From: Nocardia sp. CY41
GTDB lineage: Bacteria > Actinomycetota > Actinomycetes > Mycobacteriales > Mycobacteriaceae
Assembly: GCF_009829325.1 (NCBI RefSeq)
Contig: NZ_VUOS01000035.1
Span: 1 to 64,000 of the forward strand
Length of the DNA: 64,000 bases
Reading direction: 5' to 3'
In this document: positions 1 to 8,834 of the stretch, one piece after another
Layout: every line of letters starts with the position of its first letter
Numbering within the stretch: position 1 is the first letter of the stretch
Position numbers and translations under genes: made by a program
The notes under the pieces: model-generated
What the model was told of the DNA's origin: nothing
Seen by the model: only the letters and a program-made list of their open reading frames with translations
The model's database searches: none

Positions 1-129
1 AAGCGGGTGCTGCAGATCGCGGAGATCCGCCAGGGCATCACCGGCCAGTTCCCGGTCCTGGCGGAGCGGCCGCTCCGCACGACGGGCGACCCGGTGGTGA
101 TCCTCGACAAGCCCGACGACGAAGAGTGA
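1..129 (+). CDS. C-terminal tail of an unidentified protein (partial)
   Basis: An open frame enters from the left edge and stops at TGA 127-129, giving 42 residues that end in the acidic tail DKPDDEE. The codons are GC-rich as expected for coding DNA. No motif in this short tail identifies the family, so no function is assigned. Confidence 0.5.
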   Translation, partial: KRVLQIAEIRQGITGQFPVLAERPLRTTGDPVVILDKPDDEE

Positions 130-349
130 AATGGTGCGCTGACAGCGGAATGTCACAGGATTAGGCTGGTCAACAACGCACCGACTACCGCGACACGTGC
201 GCGGTCGCCACCATCATGAGTGGGCTACGCGCCCCAAAGGCTGGCCAACGGCCATCAAGGCCGACGGCCAGCGCACACTGCACTGGTCACGGGCCAAATT
301 CGGCAAGCACCCTCACGCTCGATAAGGTTCGCCATCGGTGGATCTTGGC

Positions 350-861
350 CTGTGAACGTCAAGTGACTCTCCCAAAGACGCACGGATCGCCCCGTATTTC
401 GAGCCCCACCGCTCGGTGAGTTCATCCAGGGCCGCGCGTGCCGCGCTGGCATTGACGGCGGTGTAGATGGGTTTCACATCCCGCCGCAGCGCGCCTCAAA
501 GCTGACTCGCGGCCAGGCGAAAGGTGATCAGCGGAATTAGGTTCGACGTAGCCAGCGGCCACATGTTCCCTACCACCTCTGTACCTTTGAGACCGCAGAC
601 GAGGAAGAACGCATCCTCGACCCCGCGGTTGCGGATGTCGAGTGAGCACGCTGAGCCAGAACTTCGCGCCTTTACCGTCGGCGCTGGCTCACAACCCCGA
701 GGATGTCCTTCGCACCGGTGACGGCGACTCCGATCGCTGCGTAGATCGGCCGGTTAAGGACAAGCCCTGCTCCTTGGCCGTCCGCACCAGCTCCGCCGCT
801 GCCAGCCTCTCAGCCGAAGTCTCGGCCTACTTCTCGCCACGGCATCAAGTGTCTTCGTCAC
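350..861 (-). pseudogene. IS256-family transposase remnant, deleted and frameshifted
   Basis: Conceptual reverse-strand translation in shifting frames recovers conserved IS256 transposase segments in the right order. A GTG at 861 (after GGGAGG) begins VTKTLDAVAR. It is followed by LAAAELVRTAKEQGLSLTG, then after a jump LNRPIYAAIGVAVTGAKDIL, then VEDAFFLVCGLKG with VVGNMWPLAT, and finally ALRRDVKPIYTAVNASAARA, ERWGSKYGAI and RLWES. About 150 residues between the first two blocks are missing, there are several frameshifts and an internal stop, and the C-terminal part is lost. It is an inactive fossil. No terminal inverted repeats were found. Confidence 0.8.
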
Positions 862-1216
862 GGCACCTCCCGCTGAACGTTGTTCGGCGCCTCAGGCCGC
901 TAACACTGTTAGCTCCACAGTCCCCTTGAGTGGGCGGTTGTGGCGGTAAGTCATCGGCGAGGCAGCCGGTGGATTGCCGCGACTACGACGCGGATCAGGG
1001 CCACCGCAGTCTCTCACCGAACTGTGGAGACCATAAGAGCCACCGCCCTAGTCTTCGTCGATCTGCCGACAGCTGTGGATCTAGTGTGGTTCCGTGGTTA
1101 TCGGCAAGTGGTTCTGTAATCGTGTTCTCCGGCGGCTGACGGACAATGCCATTCCTGGCGCCGCTCGTGTGGCGGAGAGTCCGACTCGTCAGACCGCGGG
1201 CGCCCTGAAGAAGGCC
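862..1216. other. Intergenic stretch without a supported gene
   Basis: Between the transposase remnant and the first good Fic-gene start I see only short frames without family motifs or ribosome binding sites. It probably represents decayed sequence. The Fic frame stays open back to a GTG at 1094, but the residues before 1217 look non-coding. Confidence 0.4.
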
Positions 1217-2304
1217 ATGGGGGACACGGTGCCCGACGCGGACCTACGCGGCGAAAGTGAGGTCAGACGAGCAGGTGAGGGCCTGGGGGCGGCACGTAGT
1301 CGGGCCTCCCCTCTCGACCCTCGATCCTGGGTCGCGAACCGATCTCCGGCGGGGGTGATCGCGGCACGATCAGCGGAGTTGAAATTGCACACCCCAGCCC
1401 GGCGTGCGTTGGAATCAAGTCTGCTGGTCGATGAGCCGTTCCTGAATGTGGCCCTGGTCTCGTCTCATCCGCGCCCCGAGCTGGTTTTCGGCGAGAAGGA
1501 ACTGGCCGGTTATCTGGATGCCCGCGCCTTCACTCGCCGCTATGGTAACCGAGAGCTGACCGTGCGGTTCATGACCGACATCCACCGGCGGTTGTCACGT
1601 TTCACTGCACCCGAGACGGCGGTGTCCTCAGCCGCTGCAAACGATGGTCTCCTCAGAAGTATCCTTTCACCGACGAACAGATAGCTCTCATCGAGGCGAA
1701 TCCCTACCTTGAGGTCCGGCCTCCAGGGACCATACCCACCATCCACGGTGCATTGGTATATCGTCTAGCTTCCCCGAAGGCGGTGCGTGCCGAACTTCGG
1801 TCCCTGTGCGACTGGTATAACTCCGCCAGGACCCGTCCCAGCACCACCCCCTACCGGCTCGCCGCCGAACTCCAGCAACGGTTCATCTCTATCCACCCCT
1901 TCGACCACGACTACAACGGCCGGTCCTCGCGGCTGCTGATGAACTGGGCGCTCGAGCGCGAGGGACTGCCACCCAGCGCCGTCGCCGATTTCGACAAAGA
2001 CCTGTTCTCCACGACCGAGGAATGGACCGAGGCCGTTCGAGCCGGCAGCGACGCGTTCGCCGCACGCGCGGCTCGCCTGGAACGACTAGGGGACGACGCC
2101 GACCCGATCACGGTGTTCGACCTGGAACACGAACGCGAACGCTACCTGGCCTGCCATCAGACCCTCAGGGAGAATCCCGCACAATCGTTACACATCCCTG
2201 GGCACAAGCACGATATCCACGCGCACCGTGCGCTACTGGAACAGCTGCGAGGAAACAGAAAAGCAGAAGCGGGTTCCCTCGGCTCGCAACCCGATCCCGG
2301 CTGA
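1217..2304 (+). pseudogene. Fic-domain protein split by a frameshift
   Basis: Fic proteins transfer AMP or other phosphate-containing groups to target hydroxyls. The first frame (ATG 1217) ends at 1684. The second frame carries the fold onward from about 1620 to 2304, with KYPFTDEQIALIEANPYLEV, a long helical segment and the Fic motif HPFDHDYNGRSSR at 1893-1931. The two frames join naturally if one base has been lost near 1610-1625. The motif departs from the canonical HPFxDGNGRxxR: it is one residue longer and Tyr replaces the first Gly, although His, Asp, the NGR core and the final Arg remain. No antitoxin gene is visible next to it. It is probably a pseudogene, though a sequencing error or a programmed -1 shift cannot be excluded. 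Confidence 0.7.
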
Positions 2305-3077
2305 GATCCAGACGGGAGTCACGAGCCGACGAGTGCCCTGCGTGGTGTCCGCAGAACCGCGGTAGGGATCGCATCGTAGAGATTGTCTCCTTGGAGCCTC
2401 TCTCCTCTTGCTTGGCGACCGCTTGCATCCAAGTACGACTCGGATTCTCCGTGGCAAACATATTGTCCTTCAGGGTAATTTAAGCAATGGGCTGTAGGGA
2501 TTCCCCCATACCGTCCTCGCTCGCACCCTGCGACGGTCATCGTGTAGCAGACTCTATTACTTTCGACTCTTCACGCGGGTGCGCACCTTGGTGTGTCTTT
2601 GGGGGAGCAACCCGCCATGCTGCGGTTTCGCGACCACACGCGATCTCGGATGACTCGAGCCATGGGTCGCGGCTCGGGGGCGAAGCCTCATCCGATGCCC
2701 ACTTTCCGGCTCCGCAGGAGAGTAGTAGTTCACGTGCAGTATCTCGTATTGCGCTTTTGAAGGGCTTGGACATTGGTAGGTTGTGATAGTTGTGTCTACC
2801 GGTCGGCCGCGCCTGGGGTGCTCGGCTCTAACCCGAGTGGCGCTGAGCTGATGACAATGGCCATCTACAGGCACGGCGACGGCGTCGTGTGCAACCTTCG
2901 TCCGCTCCAGTGCATGATTCTCGCCATGGCTGCAGTAAGTCTGTTCGAGACCGAGTGGATCAGACGGGTGCGTGCCACGGGCACGATCCTGCGCCCACGA
3001 GTCAACGTCATCGACGGGTCGATAGCGCGGGATACATAGCCCAAGTGCGTGAACAGAATAGTGGCCGACTCGGACCG
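2305..3077. other. Low-coding stretch, nothing recognised
   Basis: About 770 bases downstream of the Fic remnant have mixed base composition, less GC-rich than the rest of the window. The only frames are short or overlapping and lack family motifs. A small anticodon-arm-like hairpin lies near 2820-2836, but no complete tRNA can be folded around it. Confidence 0.4.
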
Positions 3078-3743
3078 ATGGTTACAGATTATCAGGTGGG
3101 CAGCGAACTGACCCTGCCGAACCTTCGAGATGGATGGGGAAATGATGCCCGGGCCATGGCGGAGGCGCATGGAGAATGGATGCTTCCGCGATCTATCGAA
3201 CCATCCGCCAGAGAAGCGGTGCCATCTGCTGATCCGGCGTGGTGGAGCCGCGCTCTCGACGACGCTCAGAGGTTCAATGCCACTTCGGCGAGGTTTGCGG
3301 CGGATGATCGACCCGCATGGCGGTGGGTAGCCGCTAGGGTCTCGGGAGTCTTGGCGATCTGGGCTCGGCGGATCGACCATCGTGGACGAGAGATGCTCGC
3401 TGCTACCGCGCAAGACCTAAGGCTGTCGGCGCTCGCGGCCGGAAGTCGGCGACGGCCGGCAACGCTTCGGCCCTCGGCATCGGATCTGGCCCAGACCGCG
3501 TTCGTTTTGGCCCACCTCTGCAGGGAGGTCCGAGATCCGCGGTTCGAATCTCTTCTGTTAGGACAGCTGACAATAAGTACCGTCGCGGTGGCGCGAGCAC
3601 ATCGCGAACGCGGTGAGCTTGCCTGGGCGCGGCGTGCCAATTGCGAGGTCGTTCGCCCCCTGAAGTCGATACACCGAGAGATCCGCACGGTGACTTCGCC
3701 GGCGTTTATCGGCTGTCAACTCCGGCTCGATAGCAGATCATGA
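3078..3743 (+). CDS. Hypothetical protein, 221 aa
   Basis: The protein starts MVTDYQVGSELTLPNL. It is predicted to be soluble and mostly helical, rich in Ala, Arg and Trp, with the segments AWWSRALDDAQRF and LAIWARRIDHRGREML. I do not recognise the family. Codon use is less biased to G/C at third positions than in the intact genes further right, which fits acquired DNA. No clear ribosome binding site precedes the ATG, and the frame is open upstream, so the start is uncertain. Its surroundings are decayed mobile DNA, so it may be cargo of a former element or itself truncated. Confidence 0.4.
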   Translation: MVTDYQVGSELTLPNLRDGWGNDARAMAEAHGEWMLPRSIEPSAREAVPSADPAWWSRALDDAQRFNATSARFAADDRPAWRWVAARVSGVLAIWARRIDHRGREMLAATAQDLRLSALAAGSRRRPATLRPSASDLAQTAFVLAHLCREVRDPRFESLLLGQLTISTVAVARAHRERGELAWARRANCEVVRPLKSIHREIRTVTSPAFIGCQLRLDSRS

Positions 3744-4590
3744 CCGCATCCATGCAGATGCTGGCCGTCTCGACCGGCTGAGCAGGAGAAGCACGCCCCG
3801 TGACCTGCAGGCAACGACGCGGTGCTGTTGCACCAGCCACTGGACACCGTGGTGTTGTGGGACCTCCAATCGTTCCGACAGGGGCACTGCCGCCGGTAGA
3901 GACAGTGCCGAACGGGCGGGGCCTCGTGCCGATTCCGATTCGAATCCGTCAGCCGACTCCTGCTGCAGCCTGGGGTGAGCGAAGCACACAACGGTGCACA
4001 AGGTCAGAGGCGGCGTCGATACCCCCAGAAGAGTCCTTGGCATGGCATCTCTGGATAGTTGTCTTCCACCTGCTCGTCTATAACTGCTGACCTCACCCAG
4101 CCACTGGCACACGCCTCACGGACGAATGCTTCGGCCGCATCGGGTGAAGCAACGTAGTGCAGCGGCTCAGGTAACCCGATGTCAATCGTCACGTGACACT
4201 GTCGAACAGACCAGGTGCCGGTCGGCAGACCGCTGTGGCCAGGCGAAGGATTCGAGTCGGGGTGGGCACCATGGGGACGGCTATGTGCGACCATGTTTTG
4301 AGCTTCGACGTATGCTGGCGATTTGCGTATGGGGGAAGTTCCTACAATCTCTCGGATGCGGCTCATCGCAGAAGCTAGACCGCGCGAGCGATGACCACTT
4401 CGGACGGGCTTGACAGCCTGGTCAAACAGTCGGCTGGTCATGTTTGCCGACGATGCGAACCGCGGAGAAGTTGCGCGATGACGTGCTCCGTGATTCGCTC
4501 ACCGAGCCGTCAGTGCTGAACAACGACCGCTGAGCGGAGCATCCGCTTCGCACTTGAGCAGCGAGTCTGCACGTCGGCCCTTCCCTGTCC
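3744..4590. other. Degraded intergenic DNA with possible coding scraps
   Basis: No intact gene is supported. Two scraps look translated. One is on the reverse strand, about 4007-4210, with segments such as IDIGLPEPLHYVASPDAAEA. The other is on the forward strand, about 4450-4533, ending LRDDVLRDSLTEPSVLNNDR. Neither matches a family I know. The stretch joins other decayed genes and probably holds remnants. Confidence 0.3.
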
Positions 4591-4806
4591 TCAAATCCAG
4601 TTCAATGCTCCTTGACCGCGGTTAACGGGGAAGCGATGCTTGCGAAGACGTTGAGCACTGGAGTGGAGCTCCAGCGCATGGTCCTTCGTGTCGAACGCGG
4701 CGGCGGACAGTTGTGGTGTCATGCCGGTGAACGAATCCACGCGCATCACCGGCCAGTCGCCTATGGCCGCGGCTGGTCGGTAAGAAGTGTGCGACCAGGG
4801 CGGGGC
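4591..4806 (-). pseudogene. Unidentified coding remnant downstream of paaI
   Basis: A reverse-strand frame just after the paaI remnant encodes a plausible protein segment including DWPVMRVDSFTGMTPQLSAAA and DTKDHALELHSSAQRLRKHR, ending ALNWI at TGA 4591-4593. It has no acceptable start codon close to 4806, so it looks like the end of a gene whose beginning was lost, or a fourth member of the decayed catabolic operon. The family is not recognised. Confidence 0.35.
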
Positions 4807-4809
4807 TTG

Positions 4810-5130
4810 TCAACGTGCTGTGATCTGTCTGCTGTCTCCCCGGAACTCGGCGACCACCCTGCCCTCGGCGACGGTGACTGTCAGGTCGTAGATCCCCTGG
4901 CGGGGGTATCGCGCCCGCTCCACGGCTTGCGCGATGAGGGTTTCACCGGCGTGGGTGGGGCTTAGGTAGCGGATGTCGGAGCGGGCGGCGACCGCGCGGG
5001 CCGGCCGTGACTGTTGCAGGCCAACGCGAAGGTAGTGTCGGCGAGGAGGGAGACATAGCCGCCGTGGGTGATGCCGTGGCCGTTCACCATGATCTCGGTG
5101 ATCGTCATCCGCAATGGTCACCGAGCCCGT
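4810..5130 (-). pseudogene. paaI: paaI-type hotdog thioesterase remnant
   Basis: PaaI removes CoA from stalled ring-hydroxylated phenylacetyl-CoA intermediates. The reverse strand encodes the diagnostic segment MVNGHGITHGGYVSLLADT followed by TFALACNSHGRPARA. After a one-base frameshift it continues VAARSDIRYLSPTHAGETL and ends AEFRGDSRQITAR at 4810. The N-terminus is missing: reading upstream runs directly into the EthD-like remnant. The gene is therefore inactive, and its position beside paaZ sequence supports descent from a phenylacetate operon. Confidence 0.7.
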
Positions 5131-5393
5131 GGCGAAGTTGCGCACGTCGCGTGCAGCGTCCTTCATCGCTGCAGAGCTCAGCGCCCGTTGCAGCGCCTTC
5201 TCGATCTCGAACTCCAGCCGAGCAACCGCGTAATACGGTGGGGCCGATCCGTCCAGCAATGTTCACTTCGACCAGCCGATCCGTGCGAGCCCCGGCACCT
5301 TCTGGGTTAGCGGGATGTGCACGGTGCGGTAATATTCATCGAACACGGCCGGTTCCGTGGGGGTGCCGTAGCGGACTGCGATCAGTGGCTCAT
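5130..5393 (-). pseudogene. EthD-family protein remnant
   Basis: EthD-type small ferredoxin-like-fold proteins often accompany aromatic or ether catabolism. Starting at ATG 5391-5393, which overlaps the paaZ stop as ATGA, the reverse strand reads MSH. After a frameshift it continues LIAVRYGTPTEPAVFDEYYR, TVHIPLTQKVPGLARIGWSK and a stop. In another frame it continues LDGSAPPYYAVARLEFEIEK and AARDVRNFATGSVT. At least two frameshifts are needed, and the end is fused to paaI sequence by a deletion. Confidence 0.65.
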
Positions 5394-5935
5394 ACGTTTA
5401 CTTCCTTCGACTTCGCGACCAATGTAAGCACCTCGTAGGTAGCGACGCGCTCGTTGTTTCGATTGGTGACCACGGTGTCCCAGCACACTTCACCGTAGTC
5501 GGCGGCGCTGCGGGCAATAATCTGCTTGGCGGTGCGGGTGACCGTGAGCTCGTCGTCGGGCTTGACCGGGGTGAGGAAGCGCAGATTGTCGACGCCGAAG
5601 TTGCTAGCACCGGGCCTGGGACGGGCTCGACGAACAGCCCGGCGGCCAGTGACACGACCAGGTAACCGTGCGCCACGATGCCGCCGAACAGTGGGTTGGC
5701 CGCTGCCGCTTCAGGATCGGTGTGCGCCTAGAAGGTATCGCCGGTGAATTCGTCGAAATGCGCGATGTCGTCCATGGTGACTCGCCGCGGGCCACCGACA
5801 ATGGTGTCGCCCAGCACAAGGGTGCCGAGATCCTTGCGGAACGGGTGTACGTTGTCCTCGGTGCGAACCGATCCCGGTACCCAGCGGTTACCGACTGCGG
5901 TCAGCGCATCGGGACTGGCCTGGATCGCAGTGCGC
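5390..5935 (-). pseudogene. paaZ: paaZ 3' end (MaoC-like hydratase domain), truncated and frameshifted
   Basis: In PaaZ the C-terminal MaoC-like domain hydrates and opens the oxepin ring while the N-terminal aldehyde dehydrogenase oxidises the product. Only the C-terminal part remains. It reads ASPDALTAVGNRWVPGSV, NVHPFRKDLGTLVLGDTIVG and MDDIAHFDEFTGDTF, then after a shift AHGYLVVSLAAGLFVEPVPG, and in a third frame NFGVDNLRFLTPVKPDDELT and YGEVCWDTVVTN. It ends at TGA 5390-5392. The 5' part, including the whole dehydrogenase domain, is missing and is replaced by transposase sequence at about 5935. Confidence 0.7.
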
Positions 5936-6435
5936 TGTGTTGGAGCACCGCGCGACCAGCCTGCCCGCCGGTGAGCAGTACCCGTATCGACAGGCCGCGC
6001 CCGTCGAGGCAAGGTGGATCTTGGTGCTCGGCCCGCCGCGGGACCGGCCGAGCGCTTCCCCCTCGACCGCGACCTGGACACCGGACCTGCAGATGGCGCC
6101 CCCCCTTTCTTCCGGGCACCGGCGGCATGCTGGTGGGCCCGGACGATGGTGGAGTCCACACTGAGGATCCATTCGACCTCACCGATGGAGTCGTCCTTGA
6201 CGATCACCTCGTCCAGGATCCGCTGCCAGATGCCGTCCGCGGTCCACATTCGCAGCCGCTCGTGGGCGGTCTTCCACGGCCCGTAACGCTCCGGCAGGTC
6301 ACGCCACGTCGCGCCGGTCCGCAGTTTCCACAGGATCGCGTCGATCACCTGACGGTGATCACGCCACCGACGGCCCCGGCCCGACACCCGCAGCACGGGC
6401 TCGATTCGAGGCGATGCGTCGCCCGGGAGCTTCAC
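5936..6435 (-). pseudogene. IS5-family transposase fragment
   Basis: The reverse strand encodes the N-terminal half of an IS5/IS427-group transposase. Recognisable segments are QVIDAILWKLRTGATWRDLP, ERYGPWKTAHERLRMWTADG and EWILSVDSTIVRAHQHAAGA, the last holding the first catalytic Asp of the DDE triad. Two frameshifts follow, through the segments GEALGRSRGGPSTKIHLA and GLSIRVLLTGGQAG. The sequence then joins paaZ at about 5935, so the rest of the element, including the later catalytic residues, is gone. This is a dead insertion whose deletion also removed the front of paaZ. Confidence 0.75.
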
Positions 6436-6544
6436 CGAAGACGCGGGCTTCGATCACGCTATCACACCGTTGCCGGTCACTGGTCCGCCGCACAAACCTA
6501 CCGCAAGGAGACCACCGGGTATCCCTATACCGAGTCCCGATGCG

Positions 6545-7080
6545 CCACGAGTCGAGGGCAACGACACCGGCACTCCGCAGAGGCGGGATACTGTCGCCAC
6601 TGCTGGCCAACATCGCGTTGTCGGTGCTCGATGAGCACGTGATGGCACCGTGGAAACCGGACGGGGTGATGGGAACGACCTATCGACGTCACCACCGTCG
6701 TGCCAAGGGTCTGCCGACATGGCGGATCGTGCGTTATGCCGACGATTTCCTCGTGCTCGTGCACGGCCAGAAGCACGACGTGGCTTCGTCGCGCGAGGAC
6801 GTCGCGGATGTGCTCACCCCGCTAGGGCTTCGATTCTCGGAGTCCAAGAACAGGGTCGTGTCATATGCGCGACTGATTCGACTTCCTCGGTTTCCGCATC
6901 CAGTGGAAACGCAAACGGGGAACACGGACGTCGTTCGTCTGCACGTTCATCGCCGACCGCCCGTTCCAGGCGGTGAAGGCGAAGATCCGTGCCCTGATAC
7001 ATCGAGTCAGCCAAGCAGACATGGGTGCGGTCATCGGCAGGATTAACCAGATCCTACTGATCGCAAGTGAGGCCATATGC
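6545..7080 (+). pseudogene. Group II intron reverse transcriptase/maturase fragment
   Basis: The forward strand carries retroelement motifs GTPQ then GGILSPLLANIALSVLDEH (a one-base insertion lies between them near 6581), the catalytic box IVRYADDFLVLVHG at about 6725-6765 and, after another shift near 6885, FDFLGFRIQWKRKRG and FIADRPFQAVKAKIRAL. This is the middle of a group II intron-encoded reverse transcriptase, including the YADD active site. The N-terminus, the rest of the maturase domain and a convincing intron RNA domain V are absent, so it is a relic. Confidence 0.75.
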
Positions 7081-7280
7081 ATCGACCGGAGTACGCCGAT
7101 CAATCGACGGCTCCGCTGAAACGAGCAGTAGTCTTAACTGACGGCTCGATGGATATCGATAGCCCGCAGATTGGTGCGAATGCCCTCCCTGCAGGGGCTT
7201 CACTTCGCCGGACATTTGCCGACGATCGATTGGCACGCACGTACGGAATAGCGCGCACGCGTCAAGCTTGGACTGCAAAA

Positions 7281-8042
7281 TCACTCGCTTCTTCGACCGG
7301 AGGATCGTTTGGATCCAGCTGCGTGCATGGGCCACGAAAATCGGAAGAGTCCAGATGAACCGCTGCGGACCCACTGCGTAATTGCGGCTATGGCTGAGGC
7401 GATCGACGCCAAGCCAGCCAGCAGGGCCCATTGAGTGAGGCCTGCCGAAGTGTAGTCTGCCACCTTGCCAAGCCCCGGAAAGGGGAGCTTTCCCCTACCG
7501 AATGCCCAGTCCATCAATGATCCGATCTGTCCCCCGAAATCCTGGCGGCGCGAGACCATCGCCTTCAAATCCGATCGCTTACTGCTGATATGTAGTACGG
7601 CGATCAGAACGAATAACGCAGTCGCCAGTGTGGACATCGTGGCCAGGCGGGTTAGCGCATAGAGGCGAAGTCGTAGATTTATCACTACAACCAAGACCGT
7701 GATGGAGATGGCCGCGCTAGCGAGGATAGCCCAGACGCCCGCTACGTTCGCCGAGCGTGGCCTCTGCTGAGACCAAATGTTCAGAAAATTTGTGGTGGCT
7801 CGGATTTGTCCGAACGCATTGACGCTGACCGTGCCTCCAGCACCGCGAGCGCTCACCCATGGTTGGAAGAGCAGCACTAGGGTCGTCAAGTTGCCCACCG
7901 CTGCCCACACGTAACCCCAGTACCCGCGTAGCGCGACCCGGTAGGCTCCCCGCATGTGCCGGTCAGCACCGCCGTCTGCAGCTGCATGCAAGCTGCCGCT
8001 GTTTTGAATTCCCTTGGGCCGCCAAGGAGTAGGCTTCACCAC
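7281..8042 (-). CDS. Putative membrane protein with four hydrophobic segments
   Basis: The polypeptide (253 aa from GTG 8042) has a hydrophilic N-terminus, then hydrophobic stretches around YVWAAVGNLTTLVLLF, VAGVWAILASAAISITVLVV, LATMSTLATALFVLIAVL and ALLAGLASIASAIAAITQWV. These are consistent with four transmembrane helices, with a loop of about 30 residues between the first two. The family is not recognised, though small multi-pass proteins of this kind are common in Nocardia and mycobacteria. An ATG at 7955 is an alternative start; neither has a good ribosome binding site. Codon use is less extreme than in the intact region to the right. Confidence 0.55.
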   Translation of the reverse strand: MVKPTPWRPKGIQNSGSLHAAADGGADRHMRGAYRVALRGYWGYVWAAVGNLTTLVLLFQPWVSARGAGGTVSVNAFGQIRATTNFLNIWSQQRPRSANVAGVWAILASAAISITVLVVVINLRLRLYALTRLATMSTLATALFVLIAVLHISSKRSDLKAMVSRRQDFGGQIGSLMDWAFGRGKLPFPGLGKVADYTSAGLTQWALLAGLASIASAIAAITQWVRSGSSGLFRFSWPMHAAGSKRSSGRRSE

Positions 8043-8135
8043 CTCAGGCTAGAGCCAGCCGCATGCGCAACGTAGAAGCAAAATTACCTCTCGTCTTTCG
8101 CTTATCGCACCTGTCGCGTGAGTGCTGCGTTGTGT

Positions 8136-8834
8136 TCACCTGCCCGCCTCCGCCGAATGCGCATGTTGTGACAACCGACCACCGTTCGCTGGTTCTTGTT
8201 GTCCTGTAATCCCTGCTGTCCAACTCTGGTCAAGCCCCGCCGGGCGGCGCAAGCCAACGAGGAAGGACAGCAGCACGTTGAGGACCACGCGCCCGACTGG
8301 CCGACGATCCTCGTCGGTGCCGCCGTATCCCATGGCGACGAGAACGTCGAGTACCGAGTGTTCGAGGAACGCCGCATCCTGCGCGCGCAGCCGTGCCAGC
8401 AGGTCGGCGACGACCTCGGAATGGAGGCGTTCGACACCACGCTCGATCTGCTCGAGTGGGTCGACTACTTCGTCGGCGACATGTGCGTCGGCTACGGCGT
8501 CGCTATTCGAGGAGCCAGTCCGCTCCGGTGTGTCGTCCTGATACTCGGGTAGCGCTTTCGGGATCTTCTCGGTGATCCCTGCGGGGTGAGCGGCGAGCAG
8601 AGGTAGCGCGGGCTTGGCTGGCTTGTCGACGAGCTTCGCGCGGTACAGCCCGCTGAGGGCCCACCCGATCCGGTTGTCAGCGCGCCCCTGCCCCGACGGC
8701 AGCACCTCGGCCCGCTGCTCTGCTGTCAGCCCGACATGTTCCTCCGCCGCCGTGTGCAGGTCGCGCTTACGCCAGATGTGGCCGTCGGCAAGGACTTCCA
8801 GCACCGGCGTGAGAAAGCCCGACCACACCGGCAT
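8136..8834 (-). pseudogene. mrr: Mrr-type restriction endonuclease lacking its catalytic domain
   Basis: Mrr enzymes cut methylated DNA, using an N-terminal winged-helix specificity domain and a C-terminal PD-(D/E)xK nuclease. From ATG 8834 the protein matches the N-terminal part (MPVWSGFLTPVLEVLADG, LPSGQGRADNRIGWALSGLY, GITEKIPKALPEYQDDT) and the linker (QIERGVERLHSEVVADLLAR, LDVLVAMGYGGTDE). A few residues are missing after LVDKPAK. After about 8305 the sequence becomes unrelated, and the nuclease motifs (GxxD..DGxI..QAK) are absent on either strand nearby. It should have no cleavage activity. Confidence 0.7.

Noticed and set aside
2773..2850. tRNA-like segment with a 5-bp stem and 7-nt loop CTCTAAC (CTA at the anticodon position)
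   Set aside because: Only the anticodon-like arm can be formed. No T-arm with a TTCRA loop, no D-arm and no pairing acceptor ends exist at the required distances.
3533..3560. GGTTCGAATCT sequence resembling a tRNA T-loop
   Set aside because: It lies inside an open protein frame, and no anticodon or acceptor stem is found around it.
7120..7250. Group II intron domain V downstream of the reverse-transcriptase fragment
   Set aside because: A CGCACGTACGGA string resembles the 3' strand of domain V, but the matching 5' strand and bulge cannot be placed convincingly.
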